From Hysterium pulicare CBS 123377 (taxonomy: Eukaryota; Ascomycota; Dothideomycetes; Hysteriales; Hysteriaceae): 64,000 bases of DNA. Below, piece after piece: positions 46,633 to 60,400 of the stretch. The notes under the pieces are model-generated. The model did not search any database, was not told the origin of the DNA, and worked only from the letters and a program-made list of their open reading frames with translations. Numbering within the stretch: position 1 is the first letter of the stretch; every line of letters begins with the position of its first letter. The stretch is from positions 1 through 64,000 of the forward strand of contig AJFK01000403.1 of the NCBI GenBank assembly GCA_000467715.1, in the 5' to 3' direction. The position numbers and the translations under genes are program-made.

Positions 46633-47855
46633 ATGCGTGCAGGAAAGCGCTCCGACGAGCTTCCTCGCTATGTGAATCATGCTAGCGACTCGTCGTTTCG
46701 ATGGCCAACCATCCGACGACCCCGAACAGTCGCTGTCATCGCTTTCATTCTGCTACTTTGGTTGTTCTTCCGGAGCAGCCGTACACCTTCACACTCGGGC
46801 GAGCTTGGCGATCTGTCTGCGGTAGACTGGTCTCGATATGCGTACAGCCTCTATGCGACTGATAGTGCGACGGTATGCCATGCGGTCCTCATATTCGAGG
46901 CGCTACACAGGCTGGGCAGTAAGGCGGACAGAGTCCTCTTCTACCCTGAGTACTGGGATACCGTCGTGGAAAACTCGAGAGATCGGGATAGTCAATTGTT
47001 GGTCATGGCGAGAGACGATTATAAGGTCAAGCTTCACCCCATTAAACTCCTCAGCGTGGAGGGATTGAGAACACCAGGTACGCTCAGAGCTGCGATGCTT
47101 TCTTCAACAGTATGTTTACTCAGACCAGCGATGCTAACATGTTTATTATAGATAAGCCCAAACGAACATGGGACGACTCGGTGACCAAATTCATGGCATT
47201 CGGTTTGACCCAATACTCCCGCGTCCTCGCCCTTGACTCCGACATCTCCCTTCTCCAGAATCTCGACGAGCTCTTTCTCCTCCCTTCCACACCCGTAGCA
47301 ATGCCGCGCGCATATTGGAATGATTGGAAGCCATGGCCGCTCACTAGCTTGCTCATGGTCATAGAGCCAAACATGAAGGAATTGGACAAGTTCAAGGCAT
47401 CTATCCAAACAGGTGCCGATGCAGAGAAGGTCCAGTCAAGCAAATACGATATGGAGTTACTGAACGATCGCTTCGGGGACAGCGCGCTCGTATTACCACA
47501 TCGTCCTTACGCATTACTCACGGGCGAATTCCGCAAACACGATCATTTAGCATACTTGGGCAACAAAGGAGAGGAATGGGATGCAGACAAGGTGCTCGAG
47601 GAGGCAAAACTAGTGCACTTTAGCGACTGGCCGCTGCCAAAACCATGGATAATGTGGCCCCATGATGGCCTTGTAGAGATACAACCGGATTGCGGTGGCT
47701 CGAAAGAGGGAACGTGTAGAGAGAGGGTGATTTGGAAGGACCTGTACGATAATTTTAGACTGAGGAGGAAAGATATCTGTAGACTGTTGAGTGTGCCGGC
47801 GCCGGATTGGCAGAAGATTAAGGGAGGGAGTTCTGGTGGGAATGTCACTGCTTGA
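46633..47855 (+). CDS. Type II membrane glycosyltransferase, GT8/GNT1-like
   Basis: Probable Golgi glycosyltransferase. Exons 46633-47077 and 47152-47855 with a 74-nt intron; 382 aa. A short basic cytoplasmic tail is followed by a signal anchor (residues about 33-46, VAVIAFILLLWLFF) and a lumenal catalytic domain. Nucleotide-sugar-binding features: YATDSATVCHAVLIFEALHR, RVLFYPEYWD, KPKRTWDDSVTKFMAFGLTQ, read in part, and the metal-binding DxD in LALDSDISLLQNLDELF (about residue 177). Further on VHFSDWPLPKPW is typical of GT8-type enzymes and of yeast Gnt1 relatives. Frame is complete. Sugar donor and acceptor cannot be assigned from sequence; N-acetylglucosaminyl transfer is the nearest precedent. 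Confidence 0.85.
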
Positions 47856-50778
<2,923 letters not shown>

Positions 50779-51909
50779 ATGATGAAGTAAAGGGGTTGGA
50801 TTTTGTTGATAATTGGGTTTTTGGTGTTATATATAATTTGCATTTTTGGGGAGTTTTTTTTTGGATGGGTTTGGGGACCGATGAGAAGGTCACATTTGGC
50901 TTGTATATGGGATTTTGGCTTTTTTCTTCTTCTTGTAGATATTTGTATACCCCCGAAGTTATTGTATTCAGAAGGAAAATATTGAGATTATTCACTTCAA
51001 AACCTCTCGCTCCTTCCTTCACCAACGGATCTAATGTCACCATCAACATTCTTCAAAGCTTAAGGACCCAGCGAGCATAGGTACCTTGGACAGGTAACAT
51101 ACGCTACCAATTAGCGCGATCCTCCCGTCCTAGCGGTGTGGCTAGCTGCATCCCTACCTAGTTGTGGCGCTTCAGTAGCACTAAGTCCAGTGCTTATCTA
51201 AAGGTCGATCTCGTATGCGATAATAGATGAAACATCGCTTGGTAACCCTCAGCTACGAGGCTCTTATCACTTTTAGGTGTTTTCTTCCAAGCTAAGGAGT
51301 ATTACTTACTTCTGCTGCTAAACGGGTAGTTCTACTTTTTAGTCGAGCTTGATCTTGGACGGTGAAGCCTGGTGACTGGATTGTGTTGTGACTATGGGAC
51401 GTAGGCTTTTAGCTGTAGGATTCGGTATGTGTGATATAGCGCGATTTGCAGTGTGATGTAGTATTGCTGTGGATGTGGAGAAAAAGGGCAAGAATATCGC
51501 AAGATACTGTACTCGATTACTCAAACGAGGGACTAGAAGATGGGAAAGCGGCGATTTCAATGTCATGGAGATAATTACCGAAGAAAGAGGCTCAGACATT
51601 AATTCACAGCTTCTCTCATCCCCGCTATCTTCTTTTCGTGAGAAAGGGACTGCAGATAAAATAGTTCTGCTGCTGAAGTTCAAGCCTTACGCTGAGGCTG
51701 AAGCGCAGCTTCTTCGCTGCCGCCGGCTGTCAGCATTCTTTATTGAGACGAACAGTAAGCGCTTTAATTATAGAGCGGAGGTTAGCAATATCCGAGCAAC
51801 GGACTCCCTAGATAATTGCTTTTTATTATAGATCTTTTCCGACTTCATTTCCTCCTCAAACCCACTCCCCTTTCTTCTTAAAACGACAAGCTCCAACCGC
51901 AGCCTTACC
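50779..51909. other. Spacer without recognised genes
   Basis: About 1.13 kb. The T-rich first 200 bp is probably the hexosaminidase 3' UTR. An open frame at 51469-51831 lacks an ATG and resembles nothing. Confidence 0.55.
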
Positions 51910-52269
51910 ATGACATCCTCATCCCCAACTCCACCCTCACACCCAACCCAATATCCCGAATGCCCCTTCACATCCCCGCTCCCCGCTGCCCGCGAAGCCC
52001 ATATCAAGGAAACAGGACACAATGACTGTCCTTTCTGCCATGAGTTTGTGAGGATAGGCGGGTTGTATGCGCATTGTTGTGATTTTCATGCAGAGGAGAA
52101 GTGGAATGATCATGCTGTTGCTTGGACAGATAGGGTTGCTAAGGAGAGGGTTGAGAAAGCGGAGGGGGAGAAGGAGAAAGCGAAAGAGGAGGGGGGCGGG
52201 AAGGTGGATGAGGATGAGGATGAGGAAAATGGCGGGGGAGAGAGGCGAAGATTTGAGGGACGAAGGTAG
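51910..52269 (+). CDS. Small C2H2-type zinc-finger-like protein
   Basis: A 119-aa frame. The N-terminal half has a possible finger CPFTSPLPAAREAHIKETGH and a clearer one, CPFCHEFVRIGGLYAHCCDFH (C-x2-C, about 10 residues, H-x4-H spacing). The C-terminal half is highly charged, with E/K-rich then D/E-rich and G/R-rich stretches (KVDEDEDEENGGG). No signal peptide. The ATG has a favourable context after a CT-rich leader. I do not recognise a named family; the finger spacing is the only functional clue. The charged tail is simple-sequence-like, so the true end could differ if an intron exists. Confidence 0.5.
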   Translation: MTSSSPTPPSHPTQYPECPFTSPLPAAREAHIKETGHNDCPFCHEFVRIGGLYAHCCDFHAEEKWNDHAVAWTDRVAKERVEKAEGEKEKAKEEGGGKVDEDEDEENGGGERRRFEGRR

Positions 52270-52729
52270 GGGGAGAACGGAGGAGGGAAGGTGGAGGGGT
52301 CGTGGCGGAGTTGATGGGACTTCTGGAGTTGGTGGGACCTGAGGTGATCGGATTGCGTGCGATTTGCTCCGTACAGCTAAAGACCCTAGTCAGCTCATAT
52401 TTCGTAAAGTTCAGAATGATTTGTTTGCTCCGCTTTTATCGATTCAGGGAGTTCGGTCCCAGTCTCTGGAGTGAGTAACTTAGATTATAATACAAAGAAA
52501 GAAGTCATTATACATGGAAAGAGATGAAGAATCTGAGAAGTTTTCTTTTCGCTCTTAGAATGCTGAATTGACTTATCGCTGTACAGCTCAGGATTACACT
52601 GTTAACTCATACAGTAACTGAGGATCCAATACCGAAAGTCCCTGGGTCTTTCATCGTGTGGAGAGTCTCATAGAAAGTACACCAACGTGGCCATGTTCAA
52701 GAGCAAATCCAACCTACTTTCCTCAGGCT
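52270..52729. other. Convergent spacer
   Basis: 460 bp between the zinc-finger-like gene and the convergent F-box-like gene. The first 60 bp is purine-rich. No gene seen. Confidence 0.5.
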
Positions 52730-53803
52730 TCAGAACGTGACGAATCCAAGGGATCGAGTTCGAGCCAGATACTCGACCTTGAGTTCCTGGATCTCTTCCG
52801 CCACTTCACGGCTCCAAGGTCGCAATAGCTTATCCTTCAACATCTTATTATAGTGTATCAGTTCAGCCTCATCCACTCTTGGGAACCAACCAAAGTACTC
52901 AATTGGTGATCTCATGCGAGCCATTTCTTCGTGGCAAGGACTGAGTCCGCTTGGCTCCCCAACCACAACGCTGACTTCTTGCAAGTTCAGCTTCGCAAGG
53001 TGAAAGAACCCGTAGATCCAGCATAGATCAAACCATTTTTCATAATCGAGCAAATGATGGTCGAATAACGACAAACATCCTATGTCTGTTGGCAGGACCA
53101 GTTGTAGAATGCGCAATCCGGGGAACAGCCTCGAGGCTCCGCCGTCAATTTCCCCAATGCAGAGGTTCCATAGATGCGCGGTTTCTGTTCTCGGAACTAG
53201 GTTGATGATCATCTTCTGGATCAAGCGCGAATTGAGCTTCGATATCCCGCAATGGACAAAGCTGTTCATGGCAAAGGGATGCTGGAAGGCAAACATGTTC
53301 ACTTGGAAAAAAACCTCATTCGCCTCGCGGTTGATGGTCTTGCATGTCTCGAGTAGATCCAGAGATAAGTCCTCTGTGATTGGTGGGCACGAGGAAATCT
53401 CGCGCCACCACGCATTTTGCTCATGCTGACAATATGGCAGGGATAGTTGATGCTGGCCTTCTCCGTGCTCCTTGCTCCGTACAGTTACCCATGGATCTGG
53501 GACACGTGCACATGTGCATAGGTATTGGTTGAACCATCTCCGGGGATATTCGATGCCTTTTCGGCGATACATGGGTAATGCTGTCCTTGTAATCTGGCGA
53601 CGCTCGACGTGTATGATTCGAAATCCGACGACGTGATGGTAGATGCGTAAGCGGAGCTCAACGGGGAGATCCAGAAAACGGAAACCATTCTCATTGTGTG
53701 AGCGTCGATGGGTGTCAGTGAAGAGCGGTGTTATATCTTCGAAATCCGCGTGCCGTAGGCCTGGAAGCTGCGGGGGGCGGCCTGAAGCGAACTGCTCTGG
53801 CAT
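52730..53803 (-). CDS. F-box-like fungal protein (LPxELR-IY type)
   Basis: A 357-aa intronless frame from ATG 53803 (MPEQFASGRPP). The frame stays open upstream to 53902 but there is no Met there. Residues about 43-58, FLDLPVELRLRIYHHVV, match the degenerate F-box-like start of a large fungal family. LDLLETCKTINREANEVFF, WKR-free and with Cys/Asn as in that family, follows, then IINLVPRTETAHLW and a Leu-rich C-terminal half. It is unrelated in sequence to the four LRR-type F-box paralogues of this window. Function is unknown. Its ATG lies 168 bp from the stop of the upstream multicopper oxidase gene on the same strand, so its promoter is short. Confidence 0.75.
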   Translation of the reverse strand: MPEQFASGRPPQLPGLRHADFEDITPLFTDTHRRSHNENGFRFLDLPVELRLRIYHHVVGFRIIHVERRQITRTALPMYRRKGIEYPRRWFNQYLCTCARVPDPWVTVRSKEHGEGQHQLSLPYCQHEQNAWWREISSCPPITEDLSLDLLETCKTINREANEVFFQVNMFAFQHPFAMNSFVHCGISKLNSRLIQKMIINLVPRTETAHLWNLCIGEIDGGASRLFPGLRILQLVLPTDIGCLSLFDHHLLDYEKWFDLCWIYGFFHLAKLNLQEVSVVVGEPSGLSPCHEEMARMRSPIEYFGWFPRVDEAELIHYNKMLKDKLLRPWSREVAEEIQELKVEYLARTRSLGFVTF

Positions 53804-53970
53804 TTTGGGTCGTGTTGCCAGAAAATGCTGTTTTGAGGTTTTGTAGGAGTAGGACGAGTTTATATCGCCGTAGTTTGATAGTGGGGGACCGCGCGTGATC
53901 ACGAGATAGTGCTAGCCTAAACGAGATAAAGTGTGAACTTTCAATAAGCGAACGCGGCGGACGAGAACCA

Positions 53971-55966
53971 TCACGCACCTGCATTACACAACGCCAAAAC
54001 ATCCTCCGGAATCGTCCAATCCTTCATAATGTCATCTCGAGTTTGGAACTGCATCAGCAAGCCGGCTTCCATGTGCCAGCTGGTTAAAAAATCAGTCACA
54101 GGTGTCACGTAACCCAGGGTATTAAAAGGATTACCTGATATGACAATGTAGAGCCCATAAGCCTGGGTTGTCTGCACGGAATCTAATCATTGTCCAACCG
54201 TACGCGTCAATGGTCAGCGTGTCTCTTCGCATCGGATTTTTCGTACTGAGACTGTTGTAAGTCGACCAATCGAAGTCGCCTTTTCCGGAAGCCATGATCC
54301 AAAATTGATGGCCGTGAAGATGGAACGGGTGGGCGCCTTCGTCAAGAGAGTTGATCAAGAGATCAATGACCTGGTAATTGGGAACGTCGATCACGAACTG
54401 GCTTGAGGTATCGAAGGCTTTACTTAGTCCAGCAGTCCTGAAGCTCTCATTCCCCGTCTTCAATCCAGCTACGGCCTGGTTTAGTGTTGGCACTTTGGCG
54501 GCCGTCCATGTCGTTGAGTTTACGAATGCTCTGTCCAAGGCATAGGCACCAATCTGGAATGAGACATCGATGACATACGCGCTATCCGGCGATGGTGCAT
54601 CCAAGGTACGTGCAGGAACCAGAAGCGAAGAATTGAGATCCTGGCATTCGAGAAGAAGTGCCGCAGACCAATCAGCCGACTCTGTTGGCTCAGATGCCGT
54701 ATTCGTATATGACAACAAAGCCGTGACGTCTGGATCTAAAACTGAATTGTCACCAGTGAAGCAATCCGTAGTCATTTGCGCCCGGATCCAATAGTTCGCA
54801 GAAGTTTGATTGGCATTGAGCACCACAGAATACCGTTGAGCGATATGGATTGGCAGGCGATTGACAGTAACCGGCTCAATCAGAGTCGAATCAGCTTCTA
54901 TCACTGACAGAGTATGGTTGTCAACGGAGAACTGGAACTCCGCAAAAGCGCCGGTGTTGACAAGCCGAAGTCGGTAACGTTTGTTCTGAGTTACGGAGAG
55001 CATGGCCCGAGTAGAATTATTGAAGCAAGTATACCCACTGTCATCATCATACGAAGAACAGTTGAAGCTAAACATAATTAGTACTATCCCATCCAACCGT
55101 TCAGAATTAATCACGTACTAATTGGTCCCTTGAATGAGTCCATTATCTGGAACTGGTTCGGAATTCTCATCCCCAGACGACAAATACCCAGGCATCAATG
55201 CCAAACTCAGATCATGATACCAATCTTGTAGAATTACGATCTGATCGAAATCATAGTCCTTGCGGATATCTTCCTCTTCCGGGGCATGAACGATGAAAGG
55301 GCCCACAATGCCATCGGTGTAAGTTGACGATACGTGTGAATGATACCAATATGTACCGTACTGATTTTGAACGGTGAAATTATATAGAAAACTTTGTCCA
55401 GGAGGAATAGCGCACTGTGTGACGCCAGTGGTACCATCCATCCAATTCGTCCCATTTTGGTATAAGCCATGCCAATGAAGCGTTGTTGCATTGCTTAGCT
55501 GGTTCTTCACATTGACGAGTACACGATCGCCTCGATTCACTCGGATCAAGGGCCCTGGGAACTGTCCGTTTATGGCGAGCAGAGTTCGAAGTACGCCATC
55601 CGGAGCAGCCTGGATCTCGCTCATAGTGAAATTGAACACTCGAGTCGTTGGCGCAGCATTGATATCCCAGTTCATATCGAGGTTATAATCCAGGGTAGCC
55701 CTTCTCCATTCTTCGATGGTTGCAGAAGCTACATTTGGTTCACTAGGGTTGCTCGAAGGAGTCGGGTTTGATGTCGGCGGCGACATTGAATGCGTCCGCT
55801 TCTTCAAGCCTAATCCTAATCCCAAACCCAGGGCCAGAGCGACAATAGCCAAAGCCAGCACTGCACCCAGGAGCAAGAATCGAAATCGTGATCCTCTATT
55901 TGGTTTTGGAGGTAGTTCCTCTTTCTCGGAGAGCATCGCCTTCGACGGAGTCTTTTCGACTTCCAT
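53971..55966 (-). CDS. Membrane-anchored multicopper oxidase (laccase-like)
   Basis: Three-cupredoxin-domain copper oxidase. Exons 55966-55119, 55067-54135 and 54079-53971; introns 51 and 55 nt. Spliced protein is 629 aa. Instead of a cleavable signal it has a basic cytoplasmic tail and one hydrophobic segment (residues about 29-54, rich in L/A/G), so it looks like a type II membrane protein. Copper sites are complete: HWHGLYQNGTNWMDG (164-178), YWYHSH (206-211), HPFHLHGHQFW (about 527-537) and HCHISWHMEAGL (about 588-599). The Cys is the T1 ligand and the residue ten after it is Leu rather than Met. GTNYFNC and YRLRLVNTG are family landmarks. Many N-glycosylation sequons fall in the lumenal or extracellular part. 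Fungal relatives include pigment- and melanin-linked or ferroxidase-like oxidases; the substrate is not assignable. Confidence 0.92.
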
Positions 55967-56709
55967 TTCTCAAGATCAATGTGGGAAAAAGGATCAACCG
56001 GGATTTGGAAAACAATTCAGAGTTGAAGGATGCTTATGAGCGGCACAGATATTTGATTCTCGACATGAAGATCTGATAGCAGATAAGGCAACCGTCACAT
56101 GGTTAAGCGTGAGTACCAGGTACCCGGAAAAGCGGCTACATGGCACTGATCGTGGCAAACTCTTCAAAATTCTAGTCTATCAAATTGAAGCAGGGGGCCG
56201 CAGCACGTGTGGTGTTTTTGTTGATCAAGCTGCAGGCGAAAAGCGAATAGGCTGGGTGTTCAGCGCTCACCCCGCTCCAACCCTGTTGGGTTGTTGTTCC
56301 TGAAAACGCGGCACGTGTGCCATCTCAGCCGTTTCACTAGCCAATTCACCCAAGACCTTCTACACATGCTTAGCGAGCTTGAAATGCTAGGCATCAAGGC
56401 TTGACTACTTCAGGGTTTGTTTGGGCGATGCTAACATGGTTTTCCAGAAAACCGCAGCAGCCCAGGTCCTGTGCCGCAACTCGGCAACGTGCAAAGCAAG
56501 GAGCCACCGTATTCGGCACCTCAGGGCATGTAATTGACCTTTCATGATTGGTTCAAAGCTTCCATCACCTTGACTGGACGATCGACCGCAGCAGGGAAAC
56601 GTGCCTGGATTCTACCAGACATACGGATATAAAGTGTTTGGGGCCCTGCAGGCGACAGCTTGGTGCAGGTAGCTCATCACTCACCGTCGAAGCTTCGACA
56701 AGCTCCAAC
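55967..56709. other. Divergent promoter of multicopper oxidase and acid phosphatase
   Basis: 743 bp, no gene. It contains two GCACGTGTG boxes, listed separately. Confidence 0.6.
56204..56317. promoter_or_regulatory. Pair of GCACGTGTG boxes (Pho4/NUC-1-type sites)
   Basis: CACGTG at 56204-56209 and 56312-56317, both within the identical nonamer GCACGTGTG, about 500 and 400 bp upstream of the phosphatase ATG. CACGTG is the core site of the bHLH phosphate regulators Pho4 and NUC-1, so phosphate-starvation control of the phosphatase is plausible. The oxidase on the other side could share the sites. Binding is inferred. Confidence 0.4.
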
Positions 56710-58130
56710 ATGCTCTCCTCGGCCTTCATCGCCCTTGTGGGCTCATCTTTGGTTGCCGCTCAGAGCTCTGGCACCCGCCCACCGTTCTCTACTGTTGAGC
56801 CTTCTACGACCCAAATCGCAGCTAGTGAATCTACTCAGACAGCTTTATCGCCAGTTTCAAATGTTCAAGGCAAAGGCTTCAATCGCATCGTCCAGATCTG
56901 GCTGGAAAATACTGTACGTGCCTAATTTCAGGCCATTAAACTCTCATCACTCATTGACCTTGGGTATAGGATTATGACAAAGCCGCCGGCGATCCAAGCA
57001 TGCAATGGCTCGCTCAGCAAGGCATTACTCTCACCAATTATTGGGCAGTAACGCATCCCTCGGAACCAAACTACTGCGCGGTTGCTGGAGGCGACACATT
57101 TGGCATGGATAACGATGACTTCAATCGGATTCCTGCCAATGTCTCCACTGTAGTCGATCTTTTGGACACTAAAGGTATCTCCTGGGGTGAATACCAGGAA
57201 GGTCTACCCTACGCAGGTTTCCAGGGATTCAATTACTCGAACCAAGTGAACTTCGCCAACGACTATGTCCGCAAGCATAACCCACTTGTTCTTTACGACT
57301 CTGTAACCAGCAATGCCACTCGTCTATCTCTTATCAAGAACTTCACCTCTTTCAACTCTGACTTGCAGGCACAAACACTCCCCCAGTGGTCCTTCATCAC
57401 TCCTAATATGACCAACGATGGTCATGACACCACCATTACATTCGCAGCAAAATGGTCGAGGACCTTCTTGGAACCGCTCCTCAACAACACCTACTTCATG
57501 AACAACACCCTTGTCATACTCACTTTCGACGAAACCGAGACCTACACTGTCGGGAATAAAATTTTCACTATTCTCCTTGGAGGTGCCATCCCCAGCAACC
57601 TGAAGAATACTACCGATAACACGTTCTACAACCATTATAGCGCCCTTTCCAGCGTCGAAGTAAACTGGGATCTCCCATCCCTTGGCCGTTGGGACTGCGG
57701 TGCCAACGTCTTCGAAATCGTAGCGAATAAGACTGGGTACGACAACTATGTTGTTGATACTAAGAATCTCTACTTCAATGCCTCTTACCCAGGCGGCGTC
57801 TCTGATGCAAAATACGCGGCTATGTGGCCCGCTCCTAACACGCAGGCGAAATGTGCTTCTGGTCAGGGCGTTCTGGGATCGATTGCTAAGACCTGGGGAA
57901 ACCAGAGTGGAACGTATAATTATACGAACGTGTATCCATATGATCAGAAGAGCGGAAATGATGTTGGTGGTACGGCAAGTTTGAGCACTCCTACGGCTAC
58001 TGGGTCTGCTGGATCTCCGAGTGGAACGGCCACGGCGAGTGGTGCGAAGTCAAGTAGTTCGGGAGCTGCGAGCTTGAATGGAGTTAACTATGGTGCGGGT
58101 GTTGCTGCTTTGCTGGCAGCGCTGCTGTAA
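56710..58130 (+). CDS. Secreted, probably GPI-anchored acid phosphatase (phosphoesterase family)
   Basis: Member of the phosphoesterase family that includes fungal PhoA-type acid phosphatases and bacterial phospholipase C. Exons 56710-56913 and 56970-58130 with a 56-nt intron; 454 aa. The signal peptide is residues 1-18 (MLSSAFIALVGSSLVAAQ). Family blocks: FNRIVQIWLENTDYD (metal-binding Glu/Asn), THPSEPNYCAVAGGD, SFITPNMTNDGHDTT, and VILTFDETE. Many N-glycosylation sequons occur. The Ser/Thr/Gly/Ala-rich tail and final hydrophobic stretch (YGAGVAALLAALL) fit a GPI-attachment signal, which would place the enzyme on the cell surface or wall. Two CACGTG boxes upstream suggest phosphate control. 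A phospholipase C role is the main alternative. Confidence 0.9.
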
Positions 58131-58615
58131 ATTTCCTATTTTGACAAATATCTAGCAGTTCCATATGCAATGAAAACTACGTCTCTCATTTGCACCTTGA
58201 GCTTCAAAGAGTGACTGGACTACGGTACAAAACCAATGGCTGTATTCTTGATAGTATGTTACATGAGCGCGCGCCGCCACAGATGTGGCTGTCACGACAT
58301 CAGCACGGACCATCGCGTATGAGGACCTCCAACATTCTTCCACCCTTCCCAACACCAGGAACAGCCTGTCATGGAGATCAGCGCAGATCTGGTCGCGGAG
58401 ACCGCGGACGCCGTTATTAGATCGGTCCTTCCCAGATGTCAGACAGGAACGCGATCGGTTCGGATTCATCTGTCTTAGTATGACGCGTGATCAAAGTCAA
58501 GGCGTCATCCAAATACCTCCGAAGGCATTGTCTTGGAGTAAAACACGCCATCTGCTGTACACTGACTTAAATTCAACGTCATTTCCTCTACTTGTCGCGA
58601 GTACATATTCGTAGA
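58131..58615. other. Spacer between phosphatase and BLI-3-like gene
   Basis: 485 bp with no gene seen. Confidence 0.55.
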
Positions 58616-59524
58616 ATGTCTGCTTTTAAACCCTCAAGTTTCCGTACAATTTCACGGTCAATTCAACCATTCAAACCTTGCACAAAACTCTCTGTACCAC
58701 CCAGCTGTAGTTACTTCTTCGGCTCTTCTAGATTCATTCAGCCTATCTCACACCGCACTTTCTGTAATTCTACTATCTTCAAGATGCCCGAACAACTGAA
58801 AGCCTCCGAGATTAATTCTCAGACCGACCCTTCGGTTGCTAAGCAGTTCGACAACGAAACTCCCAAAGACCAACAGATCAAAGAGTTCTTCCAACTTGCT
58901 GATAGCCACAAGATTGGATTACTCAATACATATCGCAATGGCGTTGGTACAACTCCCCAAATATCTTTCGTTCCTTTTCCGCAAACCGTTTCCATGGTGC
59001 CACATGTTGGCGTCCCAGAAAAAGAAGCAACTTTAGACAGCGACTAACAAGAAGCACTAGGACCCGTTGGCCGCTCCATGGCCATCTCCAAACGCGTCGG
59101 CCCCGACTTCCTCTTCCTCGCCAACACGCACTCCAAAAAATTCTCCGACCTCGCCTCAAACCCCGAAGTCCAGATAACCTTCCAAGACAGTAAAACCCAA
59201 GACTGGGCCTCCATCTCCGGCACCGCAGTCACAGTCTCCAACGACGACCCGCGGATCAAAGAACTCTGGTCTAAAGCCGTGAAAGCATGGTTCGGGGATC
59301 TCGGCGACGGGAAACATGATGGGAGTGCCGAGGACCCGAGGATGGCGCTTATTGAGGTTAAGGCGAAGTTTGTGACGTATTGGTTGCATACTGTGGGGGC
59401 GTTGGGGTTTGCGAAGGAGGTGGGCATGGCGGCTGTTACGGGGAAGGTGGCGGATACGGGGGTACTGAGGGAGTTGAATGGGGAGGATTTGGAGATGGCT
59501 AGGAATGACCTTCGTGGGCTTTGA
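58616..59524 (+). CDS. bli-3: BLI-3-like FMN-binding split-barrel protein (PNPOx family)
   Basis: Homologue of the blue-light-inducible protein BLI-3 of Neurospora, of the pyridoxamine-phosphate-oxidase-like / general stress protein 26 fold. Exons 58616-58946 and 59061-59524 with a 114-nt intron; 264 aa. The core starts at MPEQLKASEINSQTDPSV and runs through IKEFFQLADSHKIGLLNTYR, GPVGRSMAISKRVGPDFLFLAN, read in pieces, VQITFQDSKTQDWASISGTA, PRIKELWS and WFGDLGDG, ending ARNDLRGL. Two starts are possible. ATG 58616 adds 56 residues rich in Ser, Arg and Phe with no acidic residue, resembling a mitochondrial presequence; ATG 58784 gives the 208-aa core. Flavin binding is expected from family; the reaction is not known. 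Confidence 0.88.
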
Positions 59525-60400
59525 GTTTCAAACTCGTTGCGGTATATGTGCTAGCAGTGGTTTGTTTGTCTTGATTTCCTTTCGACGTTTTCAACTTCAT
59601 TGACCGCTTGTTTTCATGGCATTCTTATTCTCAGTGACGTGCTCTCTCAGCTTTCTCGCCAAAAGCAGTGCCGTATCTCAAACGATTCAAATCGCTTCCA
59701 AATCTAATAAAAGAAAATCCAAAAGTCGTTCCTTTCATCTCTCCCCCTCCTCAATGCCCAAAGAAATAAAAAAACTCTAAAAAAACGCCCAAGTCTTAAA
59801 TTCCACCATCTACCCCAACCGGGATCGAACCGTGGATCGCTCTTCATACACTCCATCCACACATAGTTGCGGTGATGAGTATGTCGTCAGGTGTTCACAC
59901 CCACCCTACCCACATTTAATATTTCTGTGGTGCACAGAGTTCGTTCAGACCGGTTGGCCAGACGTCATTTTAAGACTTGAGCGGAAGATTGGACGAAGAA
60001 ATTGGTATTTATGGGTGAGCTTTAACGTTTTGTGTGTGCGGGATTGGTGGTGGGGTGCGGTCAGGTGAGTGAAAAAGGGACTCGGAGCGTTGGCGTTGCT
60101 TGGGGGAGGGTGAGGGTGAAGGTGGTTTTACTGTGTTTGCTGGTCGGCGGTCATGCCTTCACTTGAACTCTAAGTAAGTATTTCTTCACCCGTGAGTCTC
60201 TTATTCTTTGTTCTCATCTCCTCGGAAAGAAGATCTTTGTCTTCCTTCATACCTTACACTTCTACCATCAGTCACTTATCGGAATATAGCACGCCGACTT
60301 TTCACGAGCTATCCTTTGCGGTGTCTTGCCTCAATACCTGAAGCAGCCTACAAAGCCGTTTCAAGTCAAAGGTGTCATCATTGCAGCGACGCTTGATTGC
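59525..60400. other. Spacer between BLI-3-like gene and F-box paralogue 3
   Basis: About 876 bp. An A-rich stretch (59763-59785) is followed on the minus strand by a B-box-like GGTTCGATCC (59825-59834), but no full tRNA folds from it. No gene is supported. Confidence 0.5.

Noticed and set aside
51469-51831. 120-codon open frame on the plus strand
   Set aside because: Begins at GTG with no early ATG, no recognisable motif, and lies in AT-rich spacer.
52730-53902. F-box-like gene starting at 53902
   Set aside because: There is no ATG there (GTG on the minus strand); the first usable Met is at 53803.
59815-59900. tRNA-like sequence on the minus strand (B-box GGTTCGATCC)
   Set aside because: Only three of five T-stem pairs form, no matching 5' acceptor strand or A-box is found within tRNA distance, and the anticodon arm gives a six-base loop. 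At most a tRNA fragment.
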